Of a stretch of 64,000 bases of DNA, positions 8,238 to 17,358 are shown one piece after another; position 1 is the stretch's first letter, and every line of letters begins with the position of its first letter. The stretch covers positions 2,976,001 through 3,040,000 of the forward strand of contig NZ_CP046619.1 in assembly GCF_009755725.1 (NCBI RefSeq), read 5' to 3'. Under the pieces are notes generated by a model. That model worked only from the letters and a program-made list of their open reading frames with translations. It did no database searches and was not told where the DNA came from. The translations under genes were made by a program, and so were the position numbers. The DNA is from Diaminobutyricimonas sp. LJ205 (GTDB lineage: Bacteria; Actinomycetota; Actinomycetes; Actinomycetales; Microbacteriaceae).

Positions 8238-9467
8238 GTGCGCTCAGTCACCGAATCAAGCCACACCGTCCTCGTGGTCGGCGGCGGATACGCCGGGATC
8301 ATGGCCGCGAACCGACTGCGCTCCTCGCTGAGCCCGGCCGAGGCCGCCGCGGTTCGGATCACCGTGATCAGCCCGTCGGCGCAGTTTGTGGAGCGCGTCC
8401 GGTTGCACCAGGTGGCCGCGGGCAGCCTCGCTTCGGCTGCGCGACCGCTGCAGGAGATGCTGCACGGCGACATCGACGTGGTCTCCGGCTCGGTGACGAC
8501 CATTGAGTCGGCTGCCCAGCAGGTGAGGGTGACCACCCCCAATGGCACCCGGGTGATGCCGTACGACTCACTGGTCTACACGGTCGGCAGCATGGCAGCA
8601 CTGTCCACGCCCGGCGTCGCGGAGCACAGCCACCCACTCGCCGATCCGAACGCCGCCAGCCTCGCGCAGGCGACGATCGCGGCGGGCGGGCCGGGGCAGC
8701 GGATCGTCGTAGTCGGTGGTGGATCGACCGGTGTGGAGGCTGCAGCCGAGATCGCCGAGCAGCACCCCGCGGCGCAGGTAACCCTGCTGTCATCCGGGCC
8801 AGTCCTGGGCCGCATGCGGCCGTCGGCGCAGCGTGACATCCGTCGGGTGCTCGATCGGCTGGGCATCGGAATCCGCGAGGGAGCACGGGTGGATCGAGTC
8901 CAGTCGGATGCCGTCATCCTGACCCATGGCGCCACCGTCCCGTTCGATGTGTGCATCTGGGCAGCATCGTTCGCGGTGCCGCAGTTGGCCGCCGACAGCG
9001 GCCTCGCCACCGACTCGAGCGGACGGCTGCTGGTGGATGAGTGCCTGCGCAGCGTCGAGTATCCCTCGATCGTCGGGGCAGGCGACGCGGTGCGGGTACC
9101 CGCGTCGGTCGGCGCGCACCTGCGGATGAGTTGCGCGGCTGCCCTGCCACTCGGAGGCGCAGCGGCCGACACCGTGCTCGCGCGGCTGCGCGGGCAGCAG
9201 CCCAGGCCGATCTCGATCGGCTACGTCGTGCACTGCCTGAGCCTCGGTCGGAAGAACGGATACATCCAGCTGCTCGCCGCAGACGACCGCCCGCGGCGCC
9301 TGCACGTCCGCGGTCCACTGGCCGCTCGCATCAAGGAAGCCATCGTGCGGATAACCGTCAGCGGTCCACTCAAGGAGCGCAGCAAGCCTCGCTCCTACTG
9401 GGCGCCACACGGCCCCCGCCGACTCACCGCCGAGCCCGTGTCGGCAGAAGCAGGAGCGATCCGATGA
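8238..9467 (+). CDS. FAD-dependent oxidoreductase coupled to an ECF41 sigma factor
   Basis: 409 residues. GTG start with AAGGGA about 9 nt upstream. The pyridine-nucleotide-disulfide oxidoreductase fold shows an N-terminal FAD motif VLVVGGGYAGIMAANRL (about 11-27) and a central NAD(P) motif IVVVGGGSTGVEAAAEI. The closing motif SIVGAGDAVRVP is followed by a hydrophobic patch, MSCAAALPLGGAAADTV. It resembles NDH-2/AIF-like enzymes, but no redox Cys pair was seen. Its stop overlaps the sigma factor start by 4 nt (ATGA), so the two are translationally coupled. ECF41 sigma factors are typically neighbours of a COE enzyme (carboxymuconolactone decarboxylase, oxidoreductase or epimerase), and this is the oxidoreductase type. 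Substrate unknown. Confidence 0.85.
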   Translation: MRSVTESSHTVLVVGGGYAGIMAANRLRSSLSPAEAAAVRITVISPSAQFVERVRLHQVAAGSLASAARPLQEMLHGDIDVVSGSVTTIESAAQQVRVTTPNGTRVMPYDSLVYTVGSMAALSTPGVAEHSHPLADPNAASLAQATIAAGGPGQRIVVVGGGSTGVEAAAEIAEQHPAAQVTLLSSGPVLGRMRPSAQRDIRRVLDRLGIGIREGARVDRVQSDAVILTHGATVPFDVCIWAASFAVPQLAADSGLATDSSGRLLVDECLRSVEYPSIVGAGDAVRVPASVGAHLRMSCAAALPLGGAAADTVLARLRGQQPRPISIGYVVHCLSLGRKNGYIQLLAADDRPRRLHVRGPLAARIKEAIVRITVSGPLKERSKPRSYWAPHGPRRLTAEPVSAEAGAIR

Positions 9468-10351
9468 CGGTGTTCGCCCCTGGTAGCGCCGAGTACCGCC
9501 AGTTGTTCGGTGTGAGCTACCGGCTGCTCGGGTCAACGCACGACGCCGAGGACGCGGTGCAGGAAGGGCTGGCACGCTGGCAGGAGCTGACCGCGGACCA
9601 GCAGGCAGAGATTCGCGAGCCGGTGGCATGGCTGACCACCGTGGTGAGCCGGATCTCGCTGGATGTGCTGGGCTCGGCCCGAGCACGCCGCGAGAACTAC
9701 ACCGGGATCTGGCTGCCCGAGCCGGTGCTCGGCTCGGCCGGCGTCGCCGACCCGCTGCACAGCAACCGGTTCACCGATCCCGAAGATGCGGTCACCCTCG
9801 ACGAGTCGGTGTCGCTGGCACTGCTCGTGGCGATGGAACAGCTGACGCCGGGAGAGCGCGTCAGCCTGATCCTGCATGACGTATTCGGTCTGCCGTTCGC
9901 GGAGATCGCCGAGATCGTCGGCCGGTCCCCCGATGCCTGCCGGCAGCTGGCGTCCACCGCGCGGCGCCATGTGCGGGCCGGTCGCCGGTTCGAGGTGCCG
10001 GGGCCGGACCGGGACCGGGTGGTTCAGGCGTTCGCGGCAGCGTGCCTGGGTGGCGACATCCGGGCGCTCGTTTCTGTGCTGGATCCGGATGTCGTGTCCC
10101 GCGCCGACGGTGGGGAGCACGTGAATGCGGCGAAGCGCACGCTCACGGGCGCCGACGCGGTTGCCCGGTACCTGCTTGGTCTGGTGTCGAAGTATGGGGC
10201 TGACGGCACTGCGTCGATCGAGCTGGTGAACGGGCGCACTGGGATTGTGCTTCGCACGGCCGGTCAGGTGACGGGCGTGCTCGATCTCGGCGTCGTGGAT
10301 GGCCGGGTCGCCGAGATCGCGCTCGTTGTCAATCCGGAGAAGCTCGCCTAG
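9464..10351 (+). CDS. sigJ: ECF41-family sigma factor (SigJ-like) with SnoaL-like C-terminal domain
   Basis: 295 residues from the ATG at 9464, which overlaps the previous stop. Sigma region 2 lies at about 8-75 (YRLLGSTHDAEDAVQEG, WLTTVVSRISLDVL). Region 4 lies at about 120-175 (LTPGERVSLILHDVFGLPFA, then EIVGRSPDACRQLASTARRH). Residues about 185-295 form a SnoaL-like domain. Instead of an anti-sigma factor, ECF41 proteins use this extension to tune activity; the ADGG motif (about 213) and the terminal VVNPEKLA match the DGGGK and NPDKL signatures of that group. Convergent with the helicase across a hairpin terminator. Confidence 0.92.
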   Translation: MTVFAPGSAEYRQLFGVSYRLLGSTHDAEDAVQEGLARWQELTADQQAEIREPVAWLTTVVSRISLDVLGSARARRENYTGIWLPEPVLGSAGVADPLHSNRFTDPEDAVTLDESVSLALLVAMEQLTPGERVSLILHDVFGLPFAEIAEIVGRSPDACRQLASTARRHVRAGRRFEVPGPDRDRVVQAFAAACLGGDIRALVSVLDPDVVSRADGGEHVNAAKRTLTGADAVARYLLGLVSKYGADGTASIELVNGRTGIVLRTAGQVTGVLDLGVVDGRVAEIALVVNPEKLA

Positions 10352-10360
10352 GACGACGAA

Positions 10361-10388
10361 GGCGCCCACCCCGTGAGGGATGGGCGCC
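10361..10388. terminator. Bidirectional hairpin between sigJ and helicase
   Basis: GGCGCCCA (10361-10368) pairs with TGGGCGCC (10381-10388), and the inner CCCC/GGGA can extend the stem. Confidence 0.65.
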
Positions 10389-10399
10389 AGCGAAGGTGG

Positions 10400-12388
10400 T
10401 TACGCGTTCGCGAGGTCGGTCAGCAGCTGGTCGCCGGGGAAGACCTCGGCGTACTCGGCCGTGATCTCGGCCCGGTCCAGCAGCTCATCCACGCGACGGC
10501 GGCGGTTGCGGCCGACGAGGGTGACCACGGTGCCCTGCTTGCCGGCGCGGCCGGTGCGGCCGGAGCGGTGCAGGTAGGTCTTGTACTCGTCGGGGGCATC
10601 CGCCTGGATCACCAGCGAGATGTCGTCGACGTGGATGCCGCGGGCAGCGACATCCGTTGCCACCAGCACATTCACCCGACCACTCGTGAGCTTCTCGAGG
10701 TTGCGGGTACGGCGCGACTGGTTCAGGTCACCGTGCAGGCTGACCGCGGGGATGTCGGCATATTCGAGCATTTCGGCAACCTGCTCGGCGAACGCGCGGG
10801 TGCGGGTGAAGATAAGCTTCTTGCCCTCGCCCGCGGCGAGCTGCTCGATGATCGCCGCCTTCTCGCGGTGGTCGATCAGCAGCACCCGGTGGTCGATCGT
10901 CGAGGACGCCTGGTCCTCCCCGGCGACCTCGTGCACGGCCGGCTCGGTGAGGAACTCGTTCACCAGCGCGGCGACACCCTTGTCCAGGGTGGCGCTGAAC
11001 AGCAGCTTCTGGCCGTCTGGCGCGGTGCGACGGATGATCCGCTGCACCGGCTCGAGGAAGCCCAGGTCGCACATGTGGTCGGCCTCGTCGAGCACCGTGA
11101 CGACGACCTCGCTGAGGTCGAGGCGACGCTGTTCGATGAGGTCCTCGATGCGGCCGGGCGTTCCGATCACGATGTCGACACCGCGCTGCAGCGCACCGAC
11201 CTGCTTGTGCTGCGGCACGCCGCCGTAGATCTGGGTGGTGAACAGGCCGACTGAGCGCGCGATCGGCTGCACGGTGCGGTCGATCTGCAGAGCCAGCTCG
11301 CGGGTCGGGGCGAGGATCAGCGCGCGGGGCTTGCGGCCCATCTGGCGCTTGGTGCCGCCACCGTTCTCCATGAGCTTCTCGACCAGGGGAGCCCCGAAGG
11401 CGATGGTCTTGCCGGAGCCGGTGCGGCCACGGCCGAGCACGTCGCGCCCGGCGATGACATCGGGGATGGTGGCAGCCTGGATCGGGAACGGCGACGCGGC
11501 GCCGAGTTCGGCAAGCGCGCGCTGGATGTTGCCGCCGATGCCGAGGTCGGCGAACGAGACGTTCACGATCTCGTCGGCGGTGGTCATCTCGGCTTTGAGC
11601 TTCCCGAGCACGACGTCGTCCTGCTGAGTGAACGGCTGCGCGTCCTTCGACGGGTAGTAGTTCGACTCGCGGCGCGGTGCACGGTTGTCGCGGTCCTGCC
11701 GGTCGGAACGGTGGTCACCGCGCGGGGCGCGGTCACGGTCACCGAAGGTGCGCTGCGGGCGGTCGCCGAAGTCACGGCGCGGGGCGCGGTCGTCATACGA
11801 GCGCTGCGGCCGGTCGGAACCGTACTCGCGACGGGGAGCGCGGTCATCGTTGGAACGCTGCGAACGGTCGGAACCGAACTCGCGACGAGGGGCACGGTCA
11901 TCGTTCGAACGCTGCGGACGGTCGGAACCGAACTCGCGACGCGGAGCGCGATCGTCGTACGAACGCTGCGGACGGTCGGAACCGAACTCGCGCCGAGGAG
12001 CGCGGTCATCGCGGTCCTGGCGCTGCGGGCGGTCACCGAACTCGCGACGCGGGGCACGATCGTCATACGAACGCTGCGGACGATCCGAACCGTACTCGCG
12101 GCGCGGGGCACGGTCGTCGTTGGAACGCTGCGGACGGTCGCTGCCGAAACCGCGGCCGTTGGCCGGCTTCTCGCGCGGGGTCCAGTCGGGGCGACGGTCA
12201 GCCCGCGCGCCCTCGCCACGGGGGCGTTCGGCGTTGTGGCCGCGAGAGGCGCGCTCGTCGGCGTTCCAGCGGGCCTTCTTCGCCGGGGCGGCCGGCTCGG
12301 CCTTGTATCCGCGGTGCTTGGGGCTCTTGCTGCCGGACTTGGGGGCAGCCGAGCGAGGGGCGCGTTTGGGCGCATTGAAATTGGGCAT
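10400..12388 (-). CDS. DEAD-box RNA helicase with repetitive charged N-terminal extension
   Basis: 662 residues. The helicase core occupies about 270-660: Q-motif region (FADLGIGGNIQRALAELG), Walker A GRGRTGSGKT, PTRELALQ, GTPGR, VLDEADHM (DEAD), SATLDKG (SAT), TDVAARGIHVD and HRSGRTGRAG. It is RhlE-like and expected to unwind RNA duplexes (ribosome or RNA decay, cold growth). Residues about 75-225 are about ten imperfect copies of a 15-17-residue unit (DDRAPRREFGSDRPQRS type), an Arg/Asp-rich low-complexity tract probably acting as an RNA-binding disordered tail. In many RhlE proteins such a tail is C-terminal; here it is N-terminal. The RBS GGAAAG precedes the ATG at 12388. Confidence 0.92.
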   Translation of the reverse strand: MPNFNAPKRAPRSAAPKSGSKSPKHRGYKAEPAAPAKKARWNADERASRGHNAERPRGEGARADRRPDWTPREKPANGRGFGSDRPQRSNDDRAPRREYGSDRPQRSYDDRAPRREFGDRPQRQDRDDRAPRREFGSDRPQRSYDDRAPRREFGSDRPQRSNDDRAPRREFGSDRSQRSNDDRAPRREYGSDRPQRSYDDRAPRRDFGDRPQRTFGDRDRAPRGDHRSDRQDRDNRAPRRESNYYPSKDAQPFTQQDDVVLGKLKAEMTTADEIVNVSFADLGIGGNIQRALAELGAASPFPIQAATIPDVIAGRDVLGRGRTGSGKTIAFGAPLVEKLMENGGGTKRQMGRKPRALILAPTRELALQIDRTVQPIARSVGLFTTQIYGGVPQHKQVGALQRGVDIVIGTPGRIEDLIEQRRLDLSEVVVTVLDEADHMCDLGFLEPVQRIIRRTAPDGQKLLFSATLDKGVAALVNEFLTEPAVHEVAGEDQASSTIDHRVLLIDHREKAAIIEQLAAGEGKKLIFTRTRAFAEQVAEMLEYADIPAVSLHGDLNQSRRTRNLEKLTSGRVNVLVATDVAARGIHVDDISLVIQADAPDEYKTYLHRSGRTGRAGKQGTVVTLVGRNRRRRVDELLDRAEITAEYAEVFPGDQLLTDLANA
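11680..12160 (-). repeat. In-frame tandem repeats in helicase N-terminus
   Basis: About ten copies of a 45-51-nt unit encoding DDRAPRRE(F/Y)GSDRPQRS-like peptides, alternating F/Y and with some shortened units (FGDRPQR). The periodicity keeps other frames open, producing long spurious ORFs on both strands. Copy number is likely variable by slippage. Confidence 0.8.
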
Positions 12389-12599
12389 AGTTCTTTCCGG
12401 GGTTCTTCGTGTGCATGAAAGAGAAACCCGGGCAGCCTTTGGCCGGGGCCGTTCACATCAGTGACTATTCACCAGCGGATGTACTGGGGAAACCGGCCCG
12501 CAAGACTTACAAACCCGCACGCGAAAAATCGCGCCGTCTTGTGCCGACTGGTCTACGTTACCTGACGCTTGCTGAAAAAGCACTAGGTTTGTGCGCACC

Positions 12600-13559
12600 A
12601 TGCCTTCGCCGCTCCGAACCGTCAGCGCTCTCGTCGCCCTGACCGTCGGAGCGATCCTCGTCGGCTGCACCCCCCTCGGCACCGGGCAGGAGCAGGTAAC
12701 CCCGGACGCGCAGCCCATCTATCCGATGCTGGCCGCGAACCCCGATATCACCGTCCTGGAGGATGTCCGCTACGGCACGATCGACGGTGTTCCGGTGTTG
12801 CTCGATGTCTGCCTGCCGCCCGAGACCGACCACGCCGCACCCCATCCAGCGCTCATCTCGGTACACGGCGGATCGTGGACCCGTGGCGACAAGGCGGCGC
12901 CGGGCTGGCGAGCGGTATGCACCTGGCTTGCGTCGGAGGGCTTTGCCACCTTCTCGCTGAACTACCGGCTCGCCCCGAAGCACGTGTTTCCTGCAGCGAT
13001 CACGGATGTCGCGGCGGCCGTCGAATGGATGCGTTCAGCCGACCAGGTCGACCGATTCGGCATCGACCCGGAGCGCATCGGGGCATTCGGCGGCTCGGCC
13101 GGCGGCAACCTGGTGTCGCTGCTCGGGGTGACCGGCTCGGGGTCGCTGAGCAAGGGAGCTCGCGTGGCGGCGGTCGCTTCACTGAGCGGCCCCATGGACC
13201 TGACTGGGGCGCACGCGACCGACTCCTTCTTGCCGGTACAGCTCAGCTACCTCGGTTGCATCGACTATCAGGCGTGCATGAGTACCGAAGCGGCATCCCC
13301 ACAGTTCCATATCGACCCGAGCGACCCGCCGTTCCTGATCGCCCATTCCACCGTGGAGATGATCCCCCTCGGGCAGGCGACGCGATTCGTCGAGGAGTTG
13401 CGCGCTGCGGGCATTGACACGGAGTTCGTGACCGTCGAGGGCGACCTGCACGCGCTCGAGCTGCTGGATGAGAGCATGTCAGCGCGCGTGCTGGAGTTCT
13501 TCCGGAAGGCACTGGTCGCACCCGATGCGGTGCTTGCCGAGGCAGAACAGCCCGGATGA
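12600..13559 (+). CDS. Alpha/beta-hydrolase lipoprotein (HSL/BD-FAE-like esterase)
   Basis: 319 residues from the ATG at 12600; an in-frame GTG at 12591 overlaps the promoter region. A lipoprotein signal peptide ends in the lipobox ILVGC (Cys about 22), so it is probably anchored outside the membrane. Catalytic features of the hormone-sensitive-lipase type are the oxyanion motif VHGGSW, the nucleophile motif GGSAGG (Ser about 168), and a C-terminal His in DLHALEL. The family hydrolyses carboxyl esters; the substrate is unknown. A TAGGTT -10 (12584-12589) precedes it. An MFS exporter starts 15 nt after its stop, so the two probably form an operon. Confidence 0.88.
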   Translation: MPSPLRTVSALVALTVGAILVGCTPLGTGQEQVTPDAQPIYPMLAANPDITVLEDVRYGTIDGVPVLLDVCLPPETDHAAPHPALISVHGGSWTRGDKAAPGWRAVCTWLASEGFATFSLNYRLAPKHVFPAAITDVAAAVEWMRSADQVDRFGIDPERIGAFGGSAGGNLVSLLGVTGSGSLSKGARVAAVASLSGPMDLTGAHATDSFLPVQLSYLGCIDYQACMSTEAASPQFHIDPSDPPFLIAHSTVEMIPLGQATRFVEELRAAGIDTEFVTVEGDLHALELLDESMSARVLEFFRKALVAPDAVLAEAEQPG

Positions 13560-13574
13560 TGAAGGTTCCGCCCG

Positions 13575-14933
13575 GTGCGCACTGACCGGAGAGTTCCGGG
13601 GATCGCCTACCTGGTAGCGGTCACCTTCTTCATGGAGACCCTGGACGGCACGATCCTCGTCACCGCTGCGCCCCAAATCGCCGCCGACCTCGGCGTCGCT
13701 TCGGCCGACGTCAATGTGACGATGAGCGCCTACCTGATCGCCGTGGCGTGCGCGATCCCGCTCGGCGGTTGGCTAGCCGCTCGCCTGGGTTCCCGCGCCG
13801 TGTACTGCACGTCGATTGCCGTCTTCACGCTGGCGTCGCTGCTGTGCGCGCTGAGCGGTGACCTCACCGCGCTCACCGTCGGCAGGATCATCCAGGGCAT
13901 CGCCGGCGGGATGATGGTGCCCGTCGGCCGCCTTGTCGTGCTGCGCGGCACCGAACGGCGTGATCTGGTGCGTGCCATTGCGATCATCACCTGGCCCGCT
14001 CTCGTGGCTCCGGTGCTCGCCCCCGTCGTCGGCGGTTTCATCACGACCATCGCCACCTGGCAGTGGATCTTCCTGATCAACCTGCCGATTGGGGTGACGG
14101 TGTTCATCGTGGCGCTGGTCACAGTGCGCGACAGGACCACCGAGCGTCGCGCCCTTGACTGGCCTGGGCTGGTGCTGGTCACAGTCGCGGTACTCGGGCT
14201 GATGGTGGCCATGGAACTCGCAGCCGGCTCAGTGCCGCTCGTGACGGTAGCGGCGGCCGGTGTCGCACTGCTGGCGGGAACCGCCGCGGTGTGGTGGTTG
14301 CTCCGCTCGCGACATCCGCTGCTCGATCTGCGGGTGTTCCGGCTGCCGACCTTTCGCGTAACCAACTCAGGCGGTTTCGTCTACCGCGCGGTGGTGAATG
14401 CGGTGCCGTTCGTGCTGCCGCTACTGCTGCAGGATGCCTTCGGCTGGACGCCGCTGGAGTCGGGAATTGCAGTGGCGTCACTGTTCTTCGGCAACCTTGC
14501 GATCAAATCGGTGACCACGCCGCTGCTGCGCCGACTCGGCTTTCGGCCGGTGCTGCTGATCGGCGTGATCGGCACGATCGGATGCCTATTGCTGTTCGCT
14601 CTGCTGTCCCCTGGATCGCCGGCCGCGCTCGTGGCGACGCTCGGCTTTGCGAGCGGCGTGTTCCGTTCGATCGGTTTCACGGCCTACAACACCATCCAGT
14701 TCGCGGACGTTGACCGAGACGAGCTCGGGGCGGCGAACACCCTCTCGGCGACCCTTGCGCAACTGGCGGCCGGGTTGGGGATCGCGGCCGCCGCCACGAT
14801 CCTGCGGCTCGCGGATGTCGCAGCCGACCCTTACCGGGTGACCTTCGTGGTGCTGGCGATGCTCTGCGTGACCGCGCTGATCGGCGCGCTGCGGTTGCCG
14901 CGGGACGCCGCCCGGCATATCAGCGCGGGCTAG
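13575..14933 (+). CDS. MFS transporter, DHA2 (EmrB/QacA-like) family
   Basis: 452 residues, GTG start with GAAGG upstream. Thirteen to fourteen hydrophobic helices. The N-terminal MFS signature LDGTILVTAAPQIAADLG corresponds to motif D1 of drug:H+ antiporters, and GWLAARLGSRAVY matches motif A. Likely exports hydrophobic drugs or metabolites using the proton gradient; no substrate information. Follows the esterase lipoprotein by 15 nt. Convergent with aroQ, with only 3 nt between stops and no terminator. Confidence 0.88.
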   Translation: MRTDRRVPGIAYLVAVTFFMETLDGTILVTAAPQIAADLGVASADVNVTMSAYLIAVACAIPLGGWLAARLGSRAVYCTSIAVFTLASLLCALSGDLTALTVGRIIQGIAGGMMVPVGRLVVLRGTERRDLVRAIAIITWPALVAPVLAPVVGGFITTIATWQWIFLINLPIGVTVFIVALVTVRDRTTERRALDWPGLVLVTVAVLGLMVAMELAAGSVPLVTVAAAGVALLAGTAAVWWLLRSRHPLLDLRVFRLPTFRVTNSGGFVYRAVVNAVPFVLPLLLQDAFGWTPLESGIAVASLFFGNLAIKSVTTPLLRRLGFRPVLLIGVIGTIGCLLLFALLSPGSPAALVATLGFASGVFRSIGFTAYNTIQFADVDRDELGAANTLSATLAQLAAGLGIAAAATILRLADVAADPYRVTFVVLAMLCVTALIGALRLPRDAARHISAG

Positions 14934-14936
14934 CCG

Positions 14937-15380
14937 TCACTCGGCCGGGTTCACGAGTACAGCAAGGTGGCGCAACGCAAGCTCGTAACCCTGCACGCCG
15001 GCACCGACGATGACGGCGCTGGCCGCCGACGACACACGCGAGTGCTGCCGGAACTCCTCACGACGGTGGATGTTGCTGATGTGCACCTCAACGACCGGCT
15101 TCTCGACGGCCAGCAGCGCATCGAGGATCGCCACCGAGGTCGTGGTGAACCCGGCGGGGTTGATGATGACACCGTCGAAGTCGGTGCGGGCTGCCTGAAT
15201 CCAGTCGACGAGTTCGCCCTCATGATTGCTCTGCCGGAACGAGATCTCGAGCCCAAGCTCGGCGGCCGTTCGCGAGCACAGCTGCTCGAGTTCGCCGATC
15301 GTGGTGCTGCCGTAAATGTGCGGTTCGCGCATCCCGAGCAGGTTGAGATTCGGTCCGTTCAGAATCAAGACGGTGGTCAT
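14937..15380 (-). CDS. aroQ: Type II 3-dehydroquinate dehydratase
   Basis: 147 residues, the normal size for the dodecameric type II enzyme. It catalyses 3-dehydroquinate to 3-dehydroshikimate, step 3 of the shikimate pathway. Family signatures: [19 protein letters not shown] at the N-terminus (catalytic Tyr in IYG), [28 protein letters not shown], and [17 protein letters not shown] (His/Arg of the active site). The ATG is preceded by GGAG about 6 nt upstream. No other aro genes adjoin it, although chorismate mutase is encoded elsewhere in the window at 51.1 kb. Confidence 0.96.
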   Translation of the reverse strand: MTTVLILNGPNLNLLGMREPHIYGSTTIGELEQLCSRTAAELGLEISFRQSNHEGELVDWIQAARTDFDGVIINPAGFTTTSVAILDALLAVEKPVVEVHISNIHRREEFRQHSRVSSAASAVIVGAGVQGYELALRHLAVLVNPAE

Positions 15381-15539
15381 CGGTGGCTCCAGAGTGTCGT
15401 ACGCCGGGCCGAGGCGCCCGTGAAATCCCGATCCTCAACCTATCGCGGCGGCGGCTGCCCCCCCGTTGCAGTAGCCAATATGTCGGCCTAGTCTGGCGGG
15501 ACAGGCACCGACCCCCTCCTGAAGAGCAGAACCCGTCCC

Positions 15540-17171
15540 GTGGAACCATCCTCGCTTCCCGGTCGTGAACGGAACCCCCGCTCGCGAGGACTCGTCGTGC
15601 TCACTGCGGTCATCGTTGGGCTCTCCTCACTGAATCCTGCCGCGGCGTGGGCCACCGAGGAACCGGTCGAAGACCCGACACTGAGGGAGCAGATCCTCGA
15701 CGCGGTGACCGATGCCCTCACCGGGGCGGACCCGGTGCCACCGACCGTGCCACCGACGGTGCCGCCTGCCGAGGAGCCCGCCGGGCCGGTCGAAGAACCC
15801 ACGGCACCACCGGCCGAGGAACCCGCTGAACCGCCGACGCAAGAGCCGACACCACCGGCCGACGAGCCGGCCCAACCGCCGACCGAGGAACCCCTCGCTC
15901 CTCCGGCCGAGGAACCGACTAATCCGCCAACCGAAGAACCTGTCGATCCTCCGACGGAGCAACCGACAAATCCGCCAACCGAAGAACCGGTCGATCCACC
16001 GGCCGAGGAGCCCGTCGATCCACCGGCCCAGGAACCGACGAATCCGCCGGCTGAGCAGCCGACCGCTCCGCCGACTCAGGAACCTGCCCCTCCGCAAGCG
16101 CCCGGGCCCGTCATTTCCCCGGCACCGCGTGACCGTGAGACACCGCCCGCCCACCGGAGTCCATTCGGCCGGACAGCCGACGACGCAGCTGAGCTCGAGG
16201 AACAGCGGAAGGCACTCGAGGCGATCTCGGCAGCGAGGATCCGTCTCGAGGAGGCCCGTGATGCGCATGCCCAGGCCGCAGCCGTGCTGGCAACCGCGGA
16301 GGCGCACTACCGACAGGCCGAAGCTGCGGCCCAACGCCTCGATGAGCGTGCCGCCGCCGCGGAAGACCTGGCCAATGCCATTGACCGGCTCTTCGTGAGC
16401 GTGGTGCGCGCACGAACAGTCTCCCCGGATGACTGGGCGCTGGTCTTCGGGCAGCAGGATGGAAACCTGTCCTCGCTCGGTACCGCCGGTCGGCTGCGTG
16501 GGCTCGCCAGCGATGCACTGGCACTGGGAGACCTCGCAGCCCAGCACCGCGAACGAGCCATCGCCCTGCGAGCGCAGGCCGACGCCGCCGACGCAGAATT
16601 GGCAGCGGTCGGCATCGAGGAGTTGCGAGCAGCCGAGCGCAGCGCGGCACAGGACGTGGATGCCGCGGAGCGCGAGTTGCGCCGATTGCAGGCCGCCCGA
16701 CTGGCAGGGCTCAACGACGACACTGTTCCGTTGGCCCGGGACTCGGGTCAACTGAGCGACGTCGGCTGGGCGCTGCCGGTGACCGGCGTTCTCAGCGGCG
16801 GCTACGGATGGCGCGCCGTGAAGCCGCTGCCGGGAGCAAGCTCCTTCCACAGCGGTCTGGATCTCGCTGCCGGCTGCGGCACCCCCGTGTTCGCCGCGGC
16901 GGCCGGCACCGTCACAGACGCGGGCTGGGCTGGCGGCTACGGCGCGATGATTCTGCTCGACCACGGCTCGGGAGTCCAGACCGGTTACGCGCACCTTCCG
17001 ACGAACGGCATGGTTGTCGAGAAGGGCCAGGAAGTGGCAGCCGGCCAACTGATCGGCGTCGTCGGCACCACCGGAGTCTCCACCGGATGCCACCTGCACT
17101 TCGAGGTGATGATCGACGGCGGCCGGGTGAACCCGATCCCGTTCCTCACAGCCCGTGGCGTTGCCTTCTAA
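15540..17171 (+). CDS. Secreted proline-rich coiled-coil M23 (LytM) peptidase
   Basis: 543 residues from a GTG start. Signal peptide at 1-37 (LVVLTAVIVGLSSL ... AAAWA). Residues about 60-195 are a wall-spanning tract of PPxEEP/PTxEEP repeats (about 20 units). Residues about 215-390 are an Ala/Glu/Arg-rich coiled coil. The C-terminal 110 residues are a LytM/M23 domain with FHSGLDLAAGC (His and Asp zinc ligands) and CHLHFEV (HxH). It resembles EnvC/RipA-type regulators or hydrolases that cut peptide cross-links during division. The zinc ligands are intact, so activity is likely. A TAGTCT -10 at 15489-15494 implies a leader of about 40 nt. No c-di-AMP riboswitch was seen. Confidence 0.9.
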   Translation: MEPSSLPGRERNPRSRGLVVLTAVIVGLSSLNPAAAWATEEPVEDPTLREQILDAVTDALTGADPVPPTVPPTVPPAEEPAGPVEEPTAPPAEEPAEPPTQEPTPPADEPAQPPTEEPLAPPAEEPTNPPTEEPVDPPTEQPTNPPTEEPVDPPAEEPVDPPAQEPTNPPAEQPTAPPTQEPAPPQAPGPVISPAPRDRETPPAHRSPFGRTADDAAELEEQRKALEAISAARIRLEEARDAHAQAAAVLATAEAHYRQAEAAAQRLDERAAAAEDLANAIDRLFVSVVRARTVSPDDWALVFGQQDGNLSSLGTAGRLRGLASDALALGDLAAQHRERAIALRAQADAADAELAAVGIEELRAAERSAAQDVDAAERELRRLQAARLAGLNDDTVPLARDSGQLSDVGWALPVTGVLSGGYGWRAVKPLPGASSFHSGLDLAAGCGTPVFAAAAGTVTDAGWAGGYGAMILLDHGSGVQTGYAHLPTNGMVVEKGQEVAAGQLIGVVGTTGVSTGCHLHFEVMIDGGRVNPIPFLTARGVAF

Positions 17172-17181
17172 CCTTCCGCTA

Positions 17182-17259
17182 GTCGAGCCACATCCCGCCG
17201 GTCGAGCCACATCCCGCTGGTCGAGCGTGCCGAGACCCGCAGAATCTCGCCACGCTCGA
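17182..17259. repeat. GGTCGAGC palindromic repeat, intergenic copy 1
   Basis: Two 18-nt direct units (GTCGAGCCACATCCCGC plus one base, at 17182 and 17201) lead into a palindrome: TCGAGCGTGCCGAGA (17221-17235) pairs with 17245-17259 with one mismatch. The core matches the elements at 55.3, 59.6, 41.8 and 19.9 kb. Confidence 0.85.
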
Positions 17260-17358
17260 TTGACGACCCTCGGGGCCGAGTAATAAATGTCTGACATCTA
17301 GTCAAGCACGCTTTACATTCGGCTATGTCTACTTTTCTTTACACCAAAGGGGTTCGCC

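Noticed and set aside
11585-12464. Several long ORFs overlapping the helicase N-terminus on both strands
   Set aside because: They are periodic peptides produced by reading the helicase tandem repeat in other frames.
14933-14937. Terminator between the MFS gene and aroQ
   Set aside because: Only 3 nt between convergent stop codons and no hairpin.
15381-15539. c-di-AMP (ydaO) riboswitch before the M23 hydrolase
   Set aside because: The -10 lies about 50 nt before the start, leaving too little leader, and no conserved motif was seen.
15735-16100. Repeat array considered as CRISPR
   Set aside because: Short irregular units translate as PPxEEP in the M23 protein; no spacers of constant length and no cas genes.
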